Below, piece by piece: positions 7,702-13,244 of a DNA stretch of 19,342 bases. The stretch is from an uncultured bacterium (GTDB taxonomy: Bacteria; Patescibacteriota; Saccharimonadia; Saccharimonadales; Saccharimonadaceae). Below the pieces are notes generated by a model. It had not been told where the DNA came from. It did not search any database and saw only the letters and a list, made by a program, of their open reading frames with translations. The stretch is taken from the NCBI GenBank assembly GCA_903844835.1, contig CAIMUU010000049.1:1-19342 (forward strand), read 5' to 3'. The position numbers and the translations under genes are program-made. Numbering within the stretch: the first letter of the stretch is position 1; each line of letters starts with the position of its first letter.

Positions 7702-8688
7702 ATGCTCAGTATCTACCCTAAAAGATTAAAACATCTTAAGGTTATCAATAAAGGTTTTACGATTGTAGAGTTGCTAGTCGTAATAGTAATTATTGGCATT
7801 CTGGCAGCTATAACTATAGTCAGCTATCGCGGAGTATCTCAACGCGCTAAAATTTCATCTATGCAATTTGATTTGTCTAATGCTTCAAGGCAGTTAAAAC
7901 TATTTCAAGTAGCTAGCCCAACGAACGATTATCCAACCGCAAACAATTGCTCAGCCCCTATTGCGACTGAAATTTGTCTAAAATCTAGTCGTGGTAATAC
8001 CTATACATATACACCTAATAATGCATCTAACCCTAAGACCTTTACGCTAACTGCGACTAATGGTACGACAGTCTATTCTGTAACTGATGTCACATCACCA
8101 ACCGCAGTAGTGTCATTAGCTATCTCTGACCCAGCTAACTGGTTACAGGTCGGCACTCAAGTATGGGCTAAATATAACCTGAATGTCGGCACTATGGTTA
8201 TTGGCGTAACTGACCAAACTAACAACTCAGTAATCGAGAAGTACTGCTACGACGACACTGAGAGCAACTGTACGACCTACGGTGCCATCTATCAATGGAG
8301 TGAAGCTATGCAATATGCTACGACAGCTGGTGCTCAAGGCATTTGCCCAGTTGGCTCACATATTCCAACCGATGCTGAATGGAAAACACTCGAAATGCAA
8401 TTGGGTATGACTCAGGTTCAAGCTGACGCTACCGACTTCCGTGGCACCAACCAGGCATATCAACTAATACCTGGCGGTAGTTCGGGGCTAAACATCCCAC
8501 TTGCCGGCGTCCGCAACTACTATGACGGTTCGTTTGGTGGCGATCTGTTGGTGGACGTCTACTTGTGGTCTAGTTCTGGGTCTGGTAGTAATGCCTGGGG
8601 TCGCGGCTTTAGCGATATTAGTGGACTTGTGGATAGGATTTGGACCGACAAAGCTTACGGCTTTTCGGTTCGTTGCGTCGGAAATTGA
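7702..8688 (+). CDS. type IV pilin-like protein with C-terminal FISUMP domain
   Basis: 328 residues. The N-terminus is a classical class III (prepilin) signal: an 18-residue basic leader ending in KG, then FTIVELLVVIVIIGILAAI. Cleavage is expected between G18 and F19, with E23 as the conserved Glu5 of the mature pilin. The hydrophobic helix runs to about residue 40 and a pilin-type region continues to about 140. The C-terminal half matches the FISUMP domain: EKYCYDDTESNC, a YGAIYQWSEAM block, AQGICPVGSHIPTDAEW and a terminal YLWSSS...YGFSVRCVGN segment with paired cysteines. The protein is probably exported by the pilus machine encoded about 5 kb downstream and displayed at the surface, as a minor pilin or adhesive subunit; that is inference. 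The gene lies between ftsK and a relic of the ftsK tail, apart from the main pil locus. Shine-Dalgarno AAGGA lies 7 nt upstream of the ATG. Confidence 0.9.
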   Translation: MLSIYPKRLKHLKVINKGFTIVELLVVIVIIGILAAITIVSYRGVSQRAKISSMQFDLSNASRQLKLFQVASPTNDYPTANNCSAPIATEICLKSSRGNTYTYTPNNASNPKTFTLTATNGTTVYSVTDVTSPTAVVSLAISDPANWLQVGTQVWAKYNLNVGTMVIGVTDQTNNSVIEKYCYDDTESNCTTYGAIYQWSEAMQYATTAGAQGICPVGSHIPTDAEWKTLEMQLGMTQVQADATDFRGTNQAYQLIPGGSSGLNIPLAGVRNYYDGSFGGDLLVDVYLWSSSGSGSNAWGRGFSDISGLVDRIWTDKAYGFSVRCVGN

Positions 8689-8757
8689 TTTGACCACTTT
8701 GATTATTCAAAAAACGTAAAAAAGCCAGAACCATTTGTCGCTAGTGTAATATTAGTC

Positions 8758-8844
8758 GCCAGATCACGCAAAGTGCTGATATCGAGTGTCGATGGATTGT
8801 CTGGCGGTACCAGCAGCTCTGATCTTTGTGACGAAGACCTCTAG
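8758..8844 (+). pseudogene. relic of an ftsK 3' end
   Basis: Read in frame, this stretch gives ARSRKVLISSVDGLSGG and ends SSSDLCDEDL before TAG at 8842-8844. The true FtsK terminus (7538-7627) reads ARSREVLISSVDELGGSS and ends SSDDDFAE. Over the first 14 codons 32 of 42 bases match, and most differences fall at third codon positions, so both copies diverged while coding. No start codon or upstream FtsK sequence accompanies it. It lies in the same frame as the pilin, beyond the pilin TGA. Best read as the displaced or leftover end of an ftsK gene. Confidence 0.8.
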
Positions 8845-8861
8845 ATTTATCCACAGTTTGC

Positions 8862-8870
8862 TGTTATAAT
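8862..8870 (+). promoter_or_regulatory. extended -10 promoter of the rpsF operon
   Basis: TGTTATAAT: TG, one base, then a perfect TATAAT at 8865-8870. The -35 region overlaps the end of the ftsK relic and is weak (TAGATT at 17-nt spacing). Expected initiation is near 8877, giving a leader of about 64 nt. Confidence 0.65.
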
Positions 8871-8888
8871 ACAAGGGTTATTAACTCG

Positions 8889-8923
8889 GCTTGTATCTTA
8901 GTACAAGCATCCATAAGACGGAT
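8889..8923 (+). promoter_or_regulatory. two hairpins in the rpsF leader
   Basis: A perfect 7-bp stem, GCTTGTA (8889-8895) with TACAAGC (8902-8908), is followed at once by a 4-bp stem, ATCC (8909-8912) with GGAT (8920-8923). Both lie just before the strong Shine-Dalgarno AGAGGAGG (8927-8934). rpsF leaders in many bacteria bind the S6:S18 complex for feedback control. Whether this is that motif cannot be decided by eye. Confidence 0.45.
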
Positions 8924-8940
8924 TCCAGAGGAGGAAATCT

Positions 8941-9291
8941 ATGAAAGAATACGAACTAACAGTTCTAATTCATCCCGACCTAGAGGTCGACATCGAGACG
9001 CCACTTAAAAAAGTGCGCGGCCTAATTACATCTGCCGGTGGCAGTATTGTAAGTGAGGACAATTGGGGCAAGAAACGTTTAGCATATCGAATCAAAAACG
9101 AGGACTTCGCAGTCTACGTTTATTTTGATATCAATTTGCCATCCGACGCGCCTCTCAAGATTAGTAATGCGCTAAATATCTCAGACGAAGTATTACGCTA
9201 TTTATTGGTTGCGGTTGATTTGAAGGGTCGTAAGGCTCTTGAAGAAGCAAAAGCAAATGAGTTAACTAGAGACGCAAATCGAAAGGACTAA
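8941..9291 (+). CDS. rpsF: 30S ribosomal protein bS6
   Basis: 116 residues, normal for the family. S6 binds 16S rRNA on the platform of the small subunit as a heterodimer with S18. The N-terminal YELTVLIHPDLEVD and the central GGSIVSEDNWGKKRLAYRIKNEDFAVYVYF are characteristic of bS6. The start is set by AGAGGAGG 6 nt upstream. It is the first gene of the rpsF-ssb-rpsR-efp-tlyA operon and is followed by ssb after 5 nt. Confidence 0.96.
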   Translation: MKEYELTVLIHPDLEVDIETPLKKVRGLITSAGGSIVSEDNWGKKRLAYRIKNEDFAVYVYFDINLPSDAPLKISNALNISDEVLRYLLVAVDLKGRKALEEAKANELTRDANRKD

Positions 9292-9296
9292 AACCT

Positions 9297-9737
9297 ATGT
9301 CAAAAAGTATTAACCAAGTAATTTTGATGGGACGCCTAACACGTGACCCAGAGCAACGAACAACTAGCACCGGTAAGGTGATTGTGAGTTTTAGTATTGC
9401 CGTTGACCGCTTTGGTCAAGACGATACAGCTGATTTTTTCAATGTTACAGCATGGGAAAAACTAGGCGAATTGGTAATGCAATATCTAGGTAAGGGCCGA
9501 AAAGTTCTAGTTCAGGGCCGTTTGCGACAAGATAGTTGGGACGACAAAGAGACTGGTAAAAAGCGCAGTAGTATCGAAGTAACAGCGACTGACGTGACAT
9601 TTTTGGACGGTCCAAATGACAAGGTTAGCGACAAGCAACCAAGCGAAAAGCCAAAAAGTTCAAGCAAAAAAACTGATGACGTCGTGATTGAAGATATTGA
9701 CGACAAACCTATTGATTTAAGTGAGATTCCTTTTTAG
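9297..9737 (+). CDS. ssb: single-stranded DNA-binding protein
   Basis: 146 residues. SSB coats single-stranded DNA in replication, repair and recombination, usually as a tetramer. The OB fold occupies residues 1-106 or so: INQVILMGRLTRDPEQRTT, then FNVTAWEKLGELVMQYLGKG and VEVTATDVTFLDG-like ends. A charged, flexible linker rich in K, S and D follows. The protein ends IDLSEIPF, the conserved acidic-IPF tip that recruits partner proteins. The position between rpsF and rpsR is the common bacterial order. A Shine-Dalgarno-like AGGA overlaps the end of rpsF. Confidence 0.97.
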   Translation: MSKSINQVILMGRLTRDPEQRTTSTGKVIVSFSIAVDRFGQDDTADFFNVTAWEKLGELVMQYLGKGRKVLVQGRLRQDSWDDKETGKKRSSIEVTATDVTFLDGPNDKVSDKQPSEKPKSSSKKTDDVVIEDIDDKPIDLSEIPF

Positions 9738-9740
9738 GAA

Positions 9741-9756
9741 TTCGCCGATTGGCGAA
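9741..9756 (+). promoter_or_regulatory. hairpin between ssb and rpsR
   Basis: Perfect 6-bp stem TTCGCC (9741-9746) with GGCGAA (9751-9756) around a GATT loop. It sits between the AGGA at the ssb stop codon and the rpsR ATG, which has only a weak AAGAAAG ahead of it. No U-run follows, so it is not a terminator. It may set rpsR translation or RNA stability. The same two 6-mers form the short alternative hairpin of the pnp leader. Confidence 0.5.
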
Positions 9757-9767
9757 GAAAGAAAATT

Positions 9768-9971
9768 ATGATAATTAAACGATTTAAAAAAGATATGCCA
9801 GCCTATTTTGACTATAAAGACGTCAAAACATTAGGGCGCTTTATTGATATTTATGGTCAAATCAAGTCTGTTAGCAAGACCGGCCTAAGCGCAAAACAAC
9901 AACGACAATTGTCGATTGCTATCAAGCGTGCCCGCCATTTAGCCATGATGCCATTTATGATTCAGGGTTAA
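9768..9971 (+). CDS. rpsR: 30S ribosomal protein bS18
   Basis: 67 residues. S18 pairs with S6 on the platform of the small subunit. The signature YKDVKTLGRFID, then TGLSAKQQRQLSIAIKRARHLAMMPF, is clear. The N-terminal tail is short and lacks the cysteine motif found in some S18 paralogues. ATG at 9768 is used; the gene ends 4 nt before efp. rplI (bL9), which often follows rpsR, is not here; its loss is known for some CPR lineages. Confidence 0.96.
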   Translation: MIIKRFKKDMPAYFDYKDVKTLGRFIDIYGQIKSVSKTGLSAKQQRQLSIAIKRARHLAMMPFMIQG

Positions 9972-9975
9972 TTAG

Positions 9976-10542
9976 ATGTCGTACTCACCAACTGAATTAA
10001 AGAAGGGGACTGTCATCCAAATAGATGGCAAGCCTTTTAGAGTAATCGAATATAACCAAAAAGTTGTTGGTCGCGGTGGTAGCATTGTTAACGTCAAAGT
10101 TAAAAACTTGATTGATGGCAGTGTAATACCAAAGACATTCAAGGGCCAAGAGAGAATTGAGCAGGCTGAAGTGTCTAGCCAAACTGTGCAATATTTGTAT
10201 ACAGATGGCACAAAATATTATTTTATGGATCCTGAAACTTTCGAGCAATTTGAATTATCTGCTGATATCGTTGAAGAGTCGGCTGGTTATTTTAAAGAAG
10301 GTGAAAACCTAGGCTTACAATCTTTCAACGGCAATATTACAAATGTGGAGTTGCCAAAGAACGTCTATCTTGAAGTCACCGAGGCTGAAAATGCCGTTAA
10401 GGGTGATACTAGCAGTAGTGTTTCAAAAGACGCCACTCTTGAAACTGGTTTGGTCGTAAGGGTCCCAGCTTTCATAAAAATTGGCGATATTATCTCAGTC
10501 GATACCGAGACTGGCCAATATCGCGAACGTAAAAAGGCCTAG
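9976..10542 (+). CDS. efp: translation elongation factor P
   Basis: 188 residues, full length. EF-P enters the ribosomal E/P site to relieve stalling at consecutive prolines. Three beta-barrel domains are visible: the KOW-like N-domain (about 1-64), the OB domain (about 65-127, with YLYTDGTKYYFMDPETFEQF) and the C-terminal OB domain (about 128-188, with KGDTSSSVSKDATLETG and the closing IGDIISVDTETGQYRER). The tip of the N-domain loop reads VVGRGGS, putting Arg at position 33 where E. coli has the modified Lys34. This resembles the Thermus-type GRGGA loop. No EarP, EpmA or other modification enzyme is in the window. It is 4 nt after rpsR and 6 nt before tlyA. Confidence 0.96.
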   Translation: MSYSPTELKKGTVIQIDGKPFRVIEYNQKVVGRGGSIVNVKVKNLIDGSVIPKTFKGQERIEQAEVSSQTVQYLYTDGTKYYFMDPETFEQFELSADIVEESAGYFKEGENLGLQSFNGNITNVELPKNVYLEVTEAENAVKGDTSSSVSKDATLETGLVVRVPAFIKIGDIISVDTETGQYRERKKA

Positions 10543-10548
10543 GTTGTA

Positions 10549-11379
10549 ATGCCAAAGCAACGGTTGGATGTAGCGTTAACTCAGCGCAAGTTAGCGGCCA
10601 GTCGTTCTCAGTCCGAAAATTGGATTAAATTAGGTAAGGTCTTAGTTAATGGTCAGGTTGTTATGAAACCTGGTCATTTTGTTGGCCCGGATGTTGATAT
10701 AAAAATTACGGCTGAAGTTCAATATGTTAGCCGGGCAGGCCTGAAATTAGAATCAGTTGCCGATGTGTTGAAGCTTGATTTTAGAAATAAAGTTGTGCTC
10801 GATGTCGGCAGTAGCACTGGTGGTTTTACTGATTTTGCCTTACGTCATGGTGCCAAGAAAGTATATGCAGTTGATGTTGGGACCGACCAAATGCATCCAT
10901 CACTGAGGCATAATAAACAAGTTGAATTACATGAAAAGACCGATATTCGTGACTATTTAATGGACGAAATGCCCGATATTGTTGTGATTGACGTGTCGTT
11001 TATTAGTTTGCGGGAAGTTTTGCCCCATATTTACAATTCGTTATCAGACAAGTCGACTCAAGTTGTAGCGATGGTTAAACCGCAGTTCGAAGTGCGTGCT
11101 GAAATTAACCAAAGCACGCATGCTGAGCGAAGCCGAAGCACTGTTAAGATGCCCAACCCTTCGACAGGCTCAGGGTTTTGCAGTTCTCGTAAGGGCGAGA
11201 ACGTGCTCAATAAGGGCGTTATTAAAAACGATTCGATGCGCCGTCAAATTCTAAAAGATTTCGAAGATTGGTCCCGAAAATATTTTGTTATTCAAAATAA
11301 ACGTGATAGTGATGTGGCTGGGGCAAAAGGCAATCAAGAGCGATTTTATTTATTGCGAGCAATAAATAAAATCAAGTAG
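10549..11379 (+). CDS. tlyA: TlyA-type rRNA 2'-O-methyltransferase with an in-frame repeat insertion
   Basis: 276 residues. TlyA-family proteins are cytidine-2'-O-methyltransferases of 16S/23S rRNA, sometimes annotated as hemolysin A. An S4 RNA-binding domain (about 3-60, RLDVALTQRKLAASRSQSEN) precedes YVSRAGLKLES and an FtsJ/RrmJ Rossmann domain. That domain has the SAM motif VVLDVGSSTGGFTDFAL at about 83-99, AVDVGTDQMH, and VVIDVSFISLREVLP. After VKPQFE (to residue 181) the family normally reaches the KGG/KGV segment within about 7 residues. Here about 40 residues intervene before NKGV at 221-224, an excess of about 33. The extra DNA consists of palindromic repeats in frame. Whether the loop disturbs activity is unknown. 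Last gene of the rpsF operon. Confidence 0.92.
   Translation: MPKQRLDVALTQRKLAASRSQSENWIKLGKVLVNGQVVMKPGHFVGPDVDIKITAEVQYVSRAGLKLESVADVLKLDFRNKVVLDVGSSTGGFTDFALRHGAKKVYAVDVGTDQMHPSLRHNKQVELHEKTDIRDYLMDEMPDIVVIDVSFISLREVLPHIYNSLSDKSTQVVAMVKPQFEVRAEINQSTHAERSRSTVKMPNPSTGSGFCSSRKGENVLNKGVIKNDSMRRQILKDFEDWSRKYFVIQNKRDSDVAGAKGNQERFYLLRAINKIK
11113..11205 (+). repeat. palindromic repeat cassette inserted in frame in tlyA
   Basis: Three units lie in about 100 nt: TGCTGAGCGAAGCCGAAGCA (11121-11140), with complementary TGCT/AGCA ends; CCCTTCGACAGGCTCAGGG (11157-11175), within a 6-bp AACCCT/AGGGTT stem; and a perfect 7-bp hairpin GTTCTCG (11183-11189) with CGAGAAC (11196-11202). The first two resemble short dispersed repeats I recall from many environmental bacterial genomes; this is recollection, not a search. 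In the protein they give AERSRST and PSTGSGF. The edges are approximate. Confidence 0.7.
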
Positions 11380-11384
11380 AAGAT

Positions 11385-11516
11385 AGATTATAGATTTTGG
11401 ATTATAGTATAACAAAATTTGCATCTCAATGTTGTGTTACTGCATGGTTTTCGAGCAACACAAATTATTAGTGATAGTTTTTCGAGATTTATTCTAAAAT
11501 CTATATTCTATAATCT
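11385..11516. repeat. AT-rich inverted repeat between convergent tlyA and ychF
   Basis: AGATTATAG (11385-11393) pairs with CTATAATCT (11508-11516), and TAGATTTT (11391-11398) pairs with AAAATCTA (11496-11503). A nested stem TTGTGTT/AACACAA lies at about 11432-11462. The element fills almost the whole gap between the tlyA stop and the ychF stop and overlaps the latter. It may serve as a weak bidirectional terminator or be a small palindromic repeat. No GC-rich stem with a U-run, as in a classical intrinsic terminator, is present. Confidence 0.5.
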
Positions 11517-12603
11517 ACTGAGTTTTGCTGACGTTAAAGCGAAATTCGACAACGTCACCTGGTCGCATAACATATTCTTTGCCCTCAGTACGCATTTTGC
11601 CGGCAGTTTTTGCGGCAAATTCTGAGCCAGCTGTCATTAAATCGTTATAATCAACAATTTGAGCGGCAATAAAGCCTCTTTCGAAATCAGTATGAATAAC
11701 ACCTGCGGCTTGAGGCGCAGTTGCGCCTTTTTTGATTGTCCAGGCTCTGACTTCTTTTGGGCCTGCTGTTAGGTAGCTTTGTAGGCCGAGAATATCGTAG
11801 GCAGCATGAACTAGTTGTAGCAAGCCTGTTTCCTTGACGCCATAGCTGGCCAGCAATTCAGCAGACTCGTCAGGTAGTAGCCCGTTTAATTCATCTTCAA
11901 GTTTGGCGCAAACAAATATTGCCTTAGCGGGAGCGACTAGTTTAGCCAGCTCAGTTTTTCGGCTATCATTTACTAGCGTCTCTTCATCAACATTAAACAT
12001 ATAAATAACCGGCTTGGCAGTTAGTAGACTAAGGTCGGAAATATATTCCATATTAAGGTTTGGCAAAGAAGAGGCGAGAGTGCCGGCTTTAAGACGCTCA
12101 AGAAGCTCATTTAGGTAATCAACGATTGCTTTTTTCTTTGGCTGGACTTTCAGCTCTTTGATGACTTTCGGTAAATGAGATTCAATTGTTTGAATATCGG
12201 CCAAGATTAATTCGGTATTTATAATATCGATATCATCGCGTGGGTTAACTTTTTCAGAAACGTGGATAACACTATCATCATGAAAGGCGCGCACGATATG
12301 GATAATTGCTTCGCATTGGCGGATATTCGCCAAAAATTTGTTGCCAAGGCCTTCTCCTTTGCTAGCACCAGCAACAAGGCCAGCGATATCCACAAAAGTG
12401 ACGGTTGCAGGTATTATTTTTGGAGAATTATATAATTCAGCTAATTTACTCAATCGTTGGTCTGGCACAGGCACGATTCCGGTATTTGGCTCAATTGTTG
12501 CAAATGGATAATTAGCCACCAAGATATTATTGTTGGTTAGGGCGTTGAATAAAGTTGACTTCCCAACGTTTGGTAAGCCGACGATGCCAATAGATAAACT
12601 CAT
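11515..12603 (-). CDS. ychF: redox-regulated/ribosome-binding ATPase YchF
   Basis: 362 residues. YchF is an Obg-related P-loop protein that prefers ATP to GTP and binds ribosomes. G1 is GLPNVGKST (about 8-16), and G3 is DIAGLVAGASKGEGLGNKF, typical of the Obg/YchF group. The base-specificity motif is NVDE in place of NKxD, the hallmark of YchF. A helical domain lies in the middle and a TGS domain at the C-terminus (AWTIKKGATAPQAAGVIHTDFERGFIAA, ending GDVVEFRFNVSKTQ). The gene is convergent with tlyA. There is no Shine-Dalgarno, and a TATGAT box ends 6 nt before the ATG, so it is another candidate leaderless mRNA. Confidence 0.96.
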   Translation of the reverse strand: MSLSIGIVGLPNVGKSTLFNALTNNNILVANYPFATIEPNTGIVPVPDQRLSKLAELYNSPKIIPATVTFVDIAGLVAGASKGEGLGNKFLANIRQCEAIIHIVRAFHDDSVIHVSEKVNPRDDIDIINTELILADIQTIESHLPKVIKELKVQPKKKAIVDYLNELLERLKAGTLASSLPNLNMEYISDLSLLTAKPVIYMFNVDEETLVNDSRKTELAKLVAPAKAIFVCAKLEDELNGLLPDESAELLASYGVKETGLLQLVHAAYDILGLQSYLTAGPKEVRAWTIKKGATAPQAAGVIHTDFERGFIAAQIVDYNDLMTAGSEFAAKTAGKMRTEGKEYVMRPGDVVEFRFNVSKTQ

Positions 12604-12609
12604 ATCAAC

Positions 12610-12615
12610 ATCATA
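12610..12615 (-). promoter_or_regulatory. -10 box of ychF, predicted leaderless
   Basis: TATGAT on the minus strand, preceded by CTG, lies 6 nt before the ychF ATG. The -35 is at best TTTTAA around 12638-12633. Initiation would fall at or next to the start codon. Confidence 0.4.
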
Positions 12616-12708
12616 CAGAAACAGGGGAGATATTAAAAGCTCCAGAGGTTTATCGAAGTCTTTTATGTCTATTTTTTGATAGAGCTAGTTTCGCTGACTT
12701 TACTGCTG

Positions 12709-12737
12709 TTCAAACTGCATGATACTTATGTTATTAT
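12709..12737 (+). promoter_or_regulatory. promoter of the 160-aa/834-aa gene pair
   Basis: TTCAAA (12709-12714), a 17-nt spacer and TATTAT (12732-12737) with extended TG at 12729-12730. Initiation is expected near 12744, so the upstream in-frame ATG at 12719 is not the true start. Confidence 0.55.
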
Positions 12738-12760
12738 ATAAGCAAATAGACAGGAGACTT

Positions 12761-13243
12761 ATGATTAAAAGGTTGGTATTTGTAGGTATAGCAGTAGCGA
12801 TATTAGCGCTTCTTAGTGGAGGAGTGTGGTGGTTATTCAGTAGTGGTCATTTAATATATTCTGCCTCGGGCCAATCGTCGACAACTGTTTGTAATGCAGA
12901 CATTGTTAACACATATAATGCTGCTATGTATTATCAGCCACGCAATGATGCGACCGAGTCTAGTATTGACCAGCAGGGGGTTAAGGATTTGGTGTCTGAA
13001 ATAAGGACCAAGTCAAATTTCGATGGCGACCCAACTTGCCAGACAATTATTTTTTGGTCGGCTGTTTTGGACGATAATTATAGTGAGGCTCGTACTGCCT
13101 ATGATGCAATAATGAATTTATATGAAAAGCGTGTTTTTGCTGACTCAAATTTAAGAAGCGATCAAGCACTTTTCACTTATGAGCAGGTTATGAACGGCTT
13201 GACGGTTTCGGGTATCATTGAGGATGGTATGTTTGGTGGATAA
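12761..13243 (+). CDS. membrane-anchored protein of unknown function (160 aa)
   Basis: I do not recognise a family. The start is the ATG at 12761, with AGGAG at 12752-12756 four nt ahead. One N-terminal membrane segment (about 5-27, LVFVGIAVAILALLSGGVWWLF) would leave the remainder outside the cytoplasm. That part has two cysteines (C44 and C93) that could form a disulfide, and looks helical; FWSAVLDDNYSEARTAYDAI resembles one TPR-like helical hairpin. It ends 1 nt before the ATG of the 834-aa secreted protein, so the two are translationally coupled and probably work together, perhaps in export or assembly of that protein next to the pilus genes. Confidence 0.75.
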   Translation: MIKRLVFVGIAVAILALLSGGVWWLFSSGHLIYSASGQSSTTVCNADIVNTYNAAMYYQPRNDATESSIDQQGVKDLVSEIRTKSNFDGDPTCQTIIFWSAVLDDNYSEARTAYDAIMNLYEKRVFADSNLRSDQALFTYEQVMNGLTVSGIIEDGMFGG

Positions 13244-13244
13244 T

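Noticed and set aside
8689..8757. TGA read-through joining the pilin to the ftsK tail relic in the same frame
   Set aside because: The frame match has a one-in-three chance, the FISUMP domain ends naturally at the TGA, and other genes here stop at TGA.
11419..11625. 68-codon plus-strand open frame between tlyA and ychF
   Set aside because: It spans an inverted repeat and the antisense of the conserved ychF C-terminus, and has no ribosome binding site.
12719..12760. Upstream ATG start for the 160-aa protein
   Set aside because: It precedes the predicted -10 box and start site, and the ATG at 12761 has AGGAG just ahead and begins a normal membrane-anchor N-terminus.
13218..13244. Upstream TTG start for the 834-aa secreted protein
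   Set aside because: It would overlap the previous gene and add residues ahead of a good signal peptide; the ATG at 13245 follows the previous stop by 1 nt.
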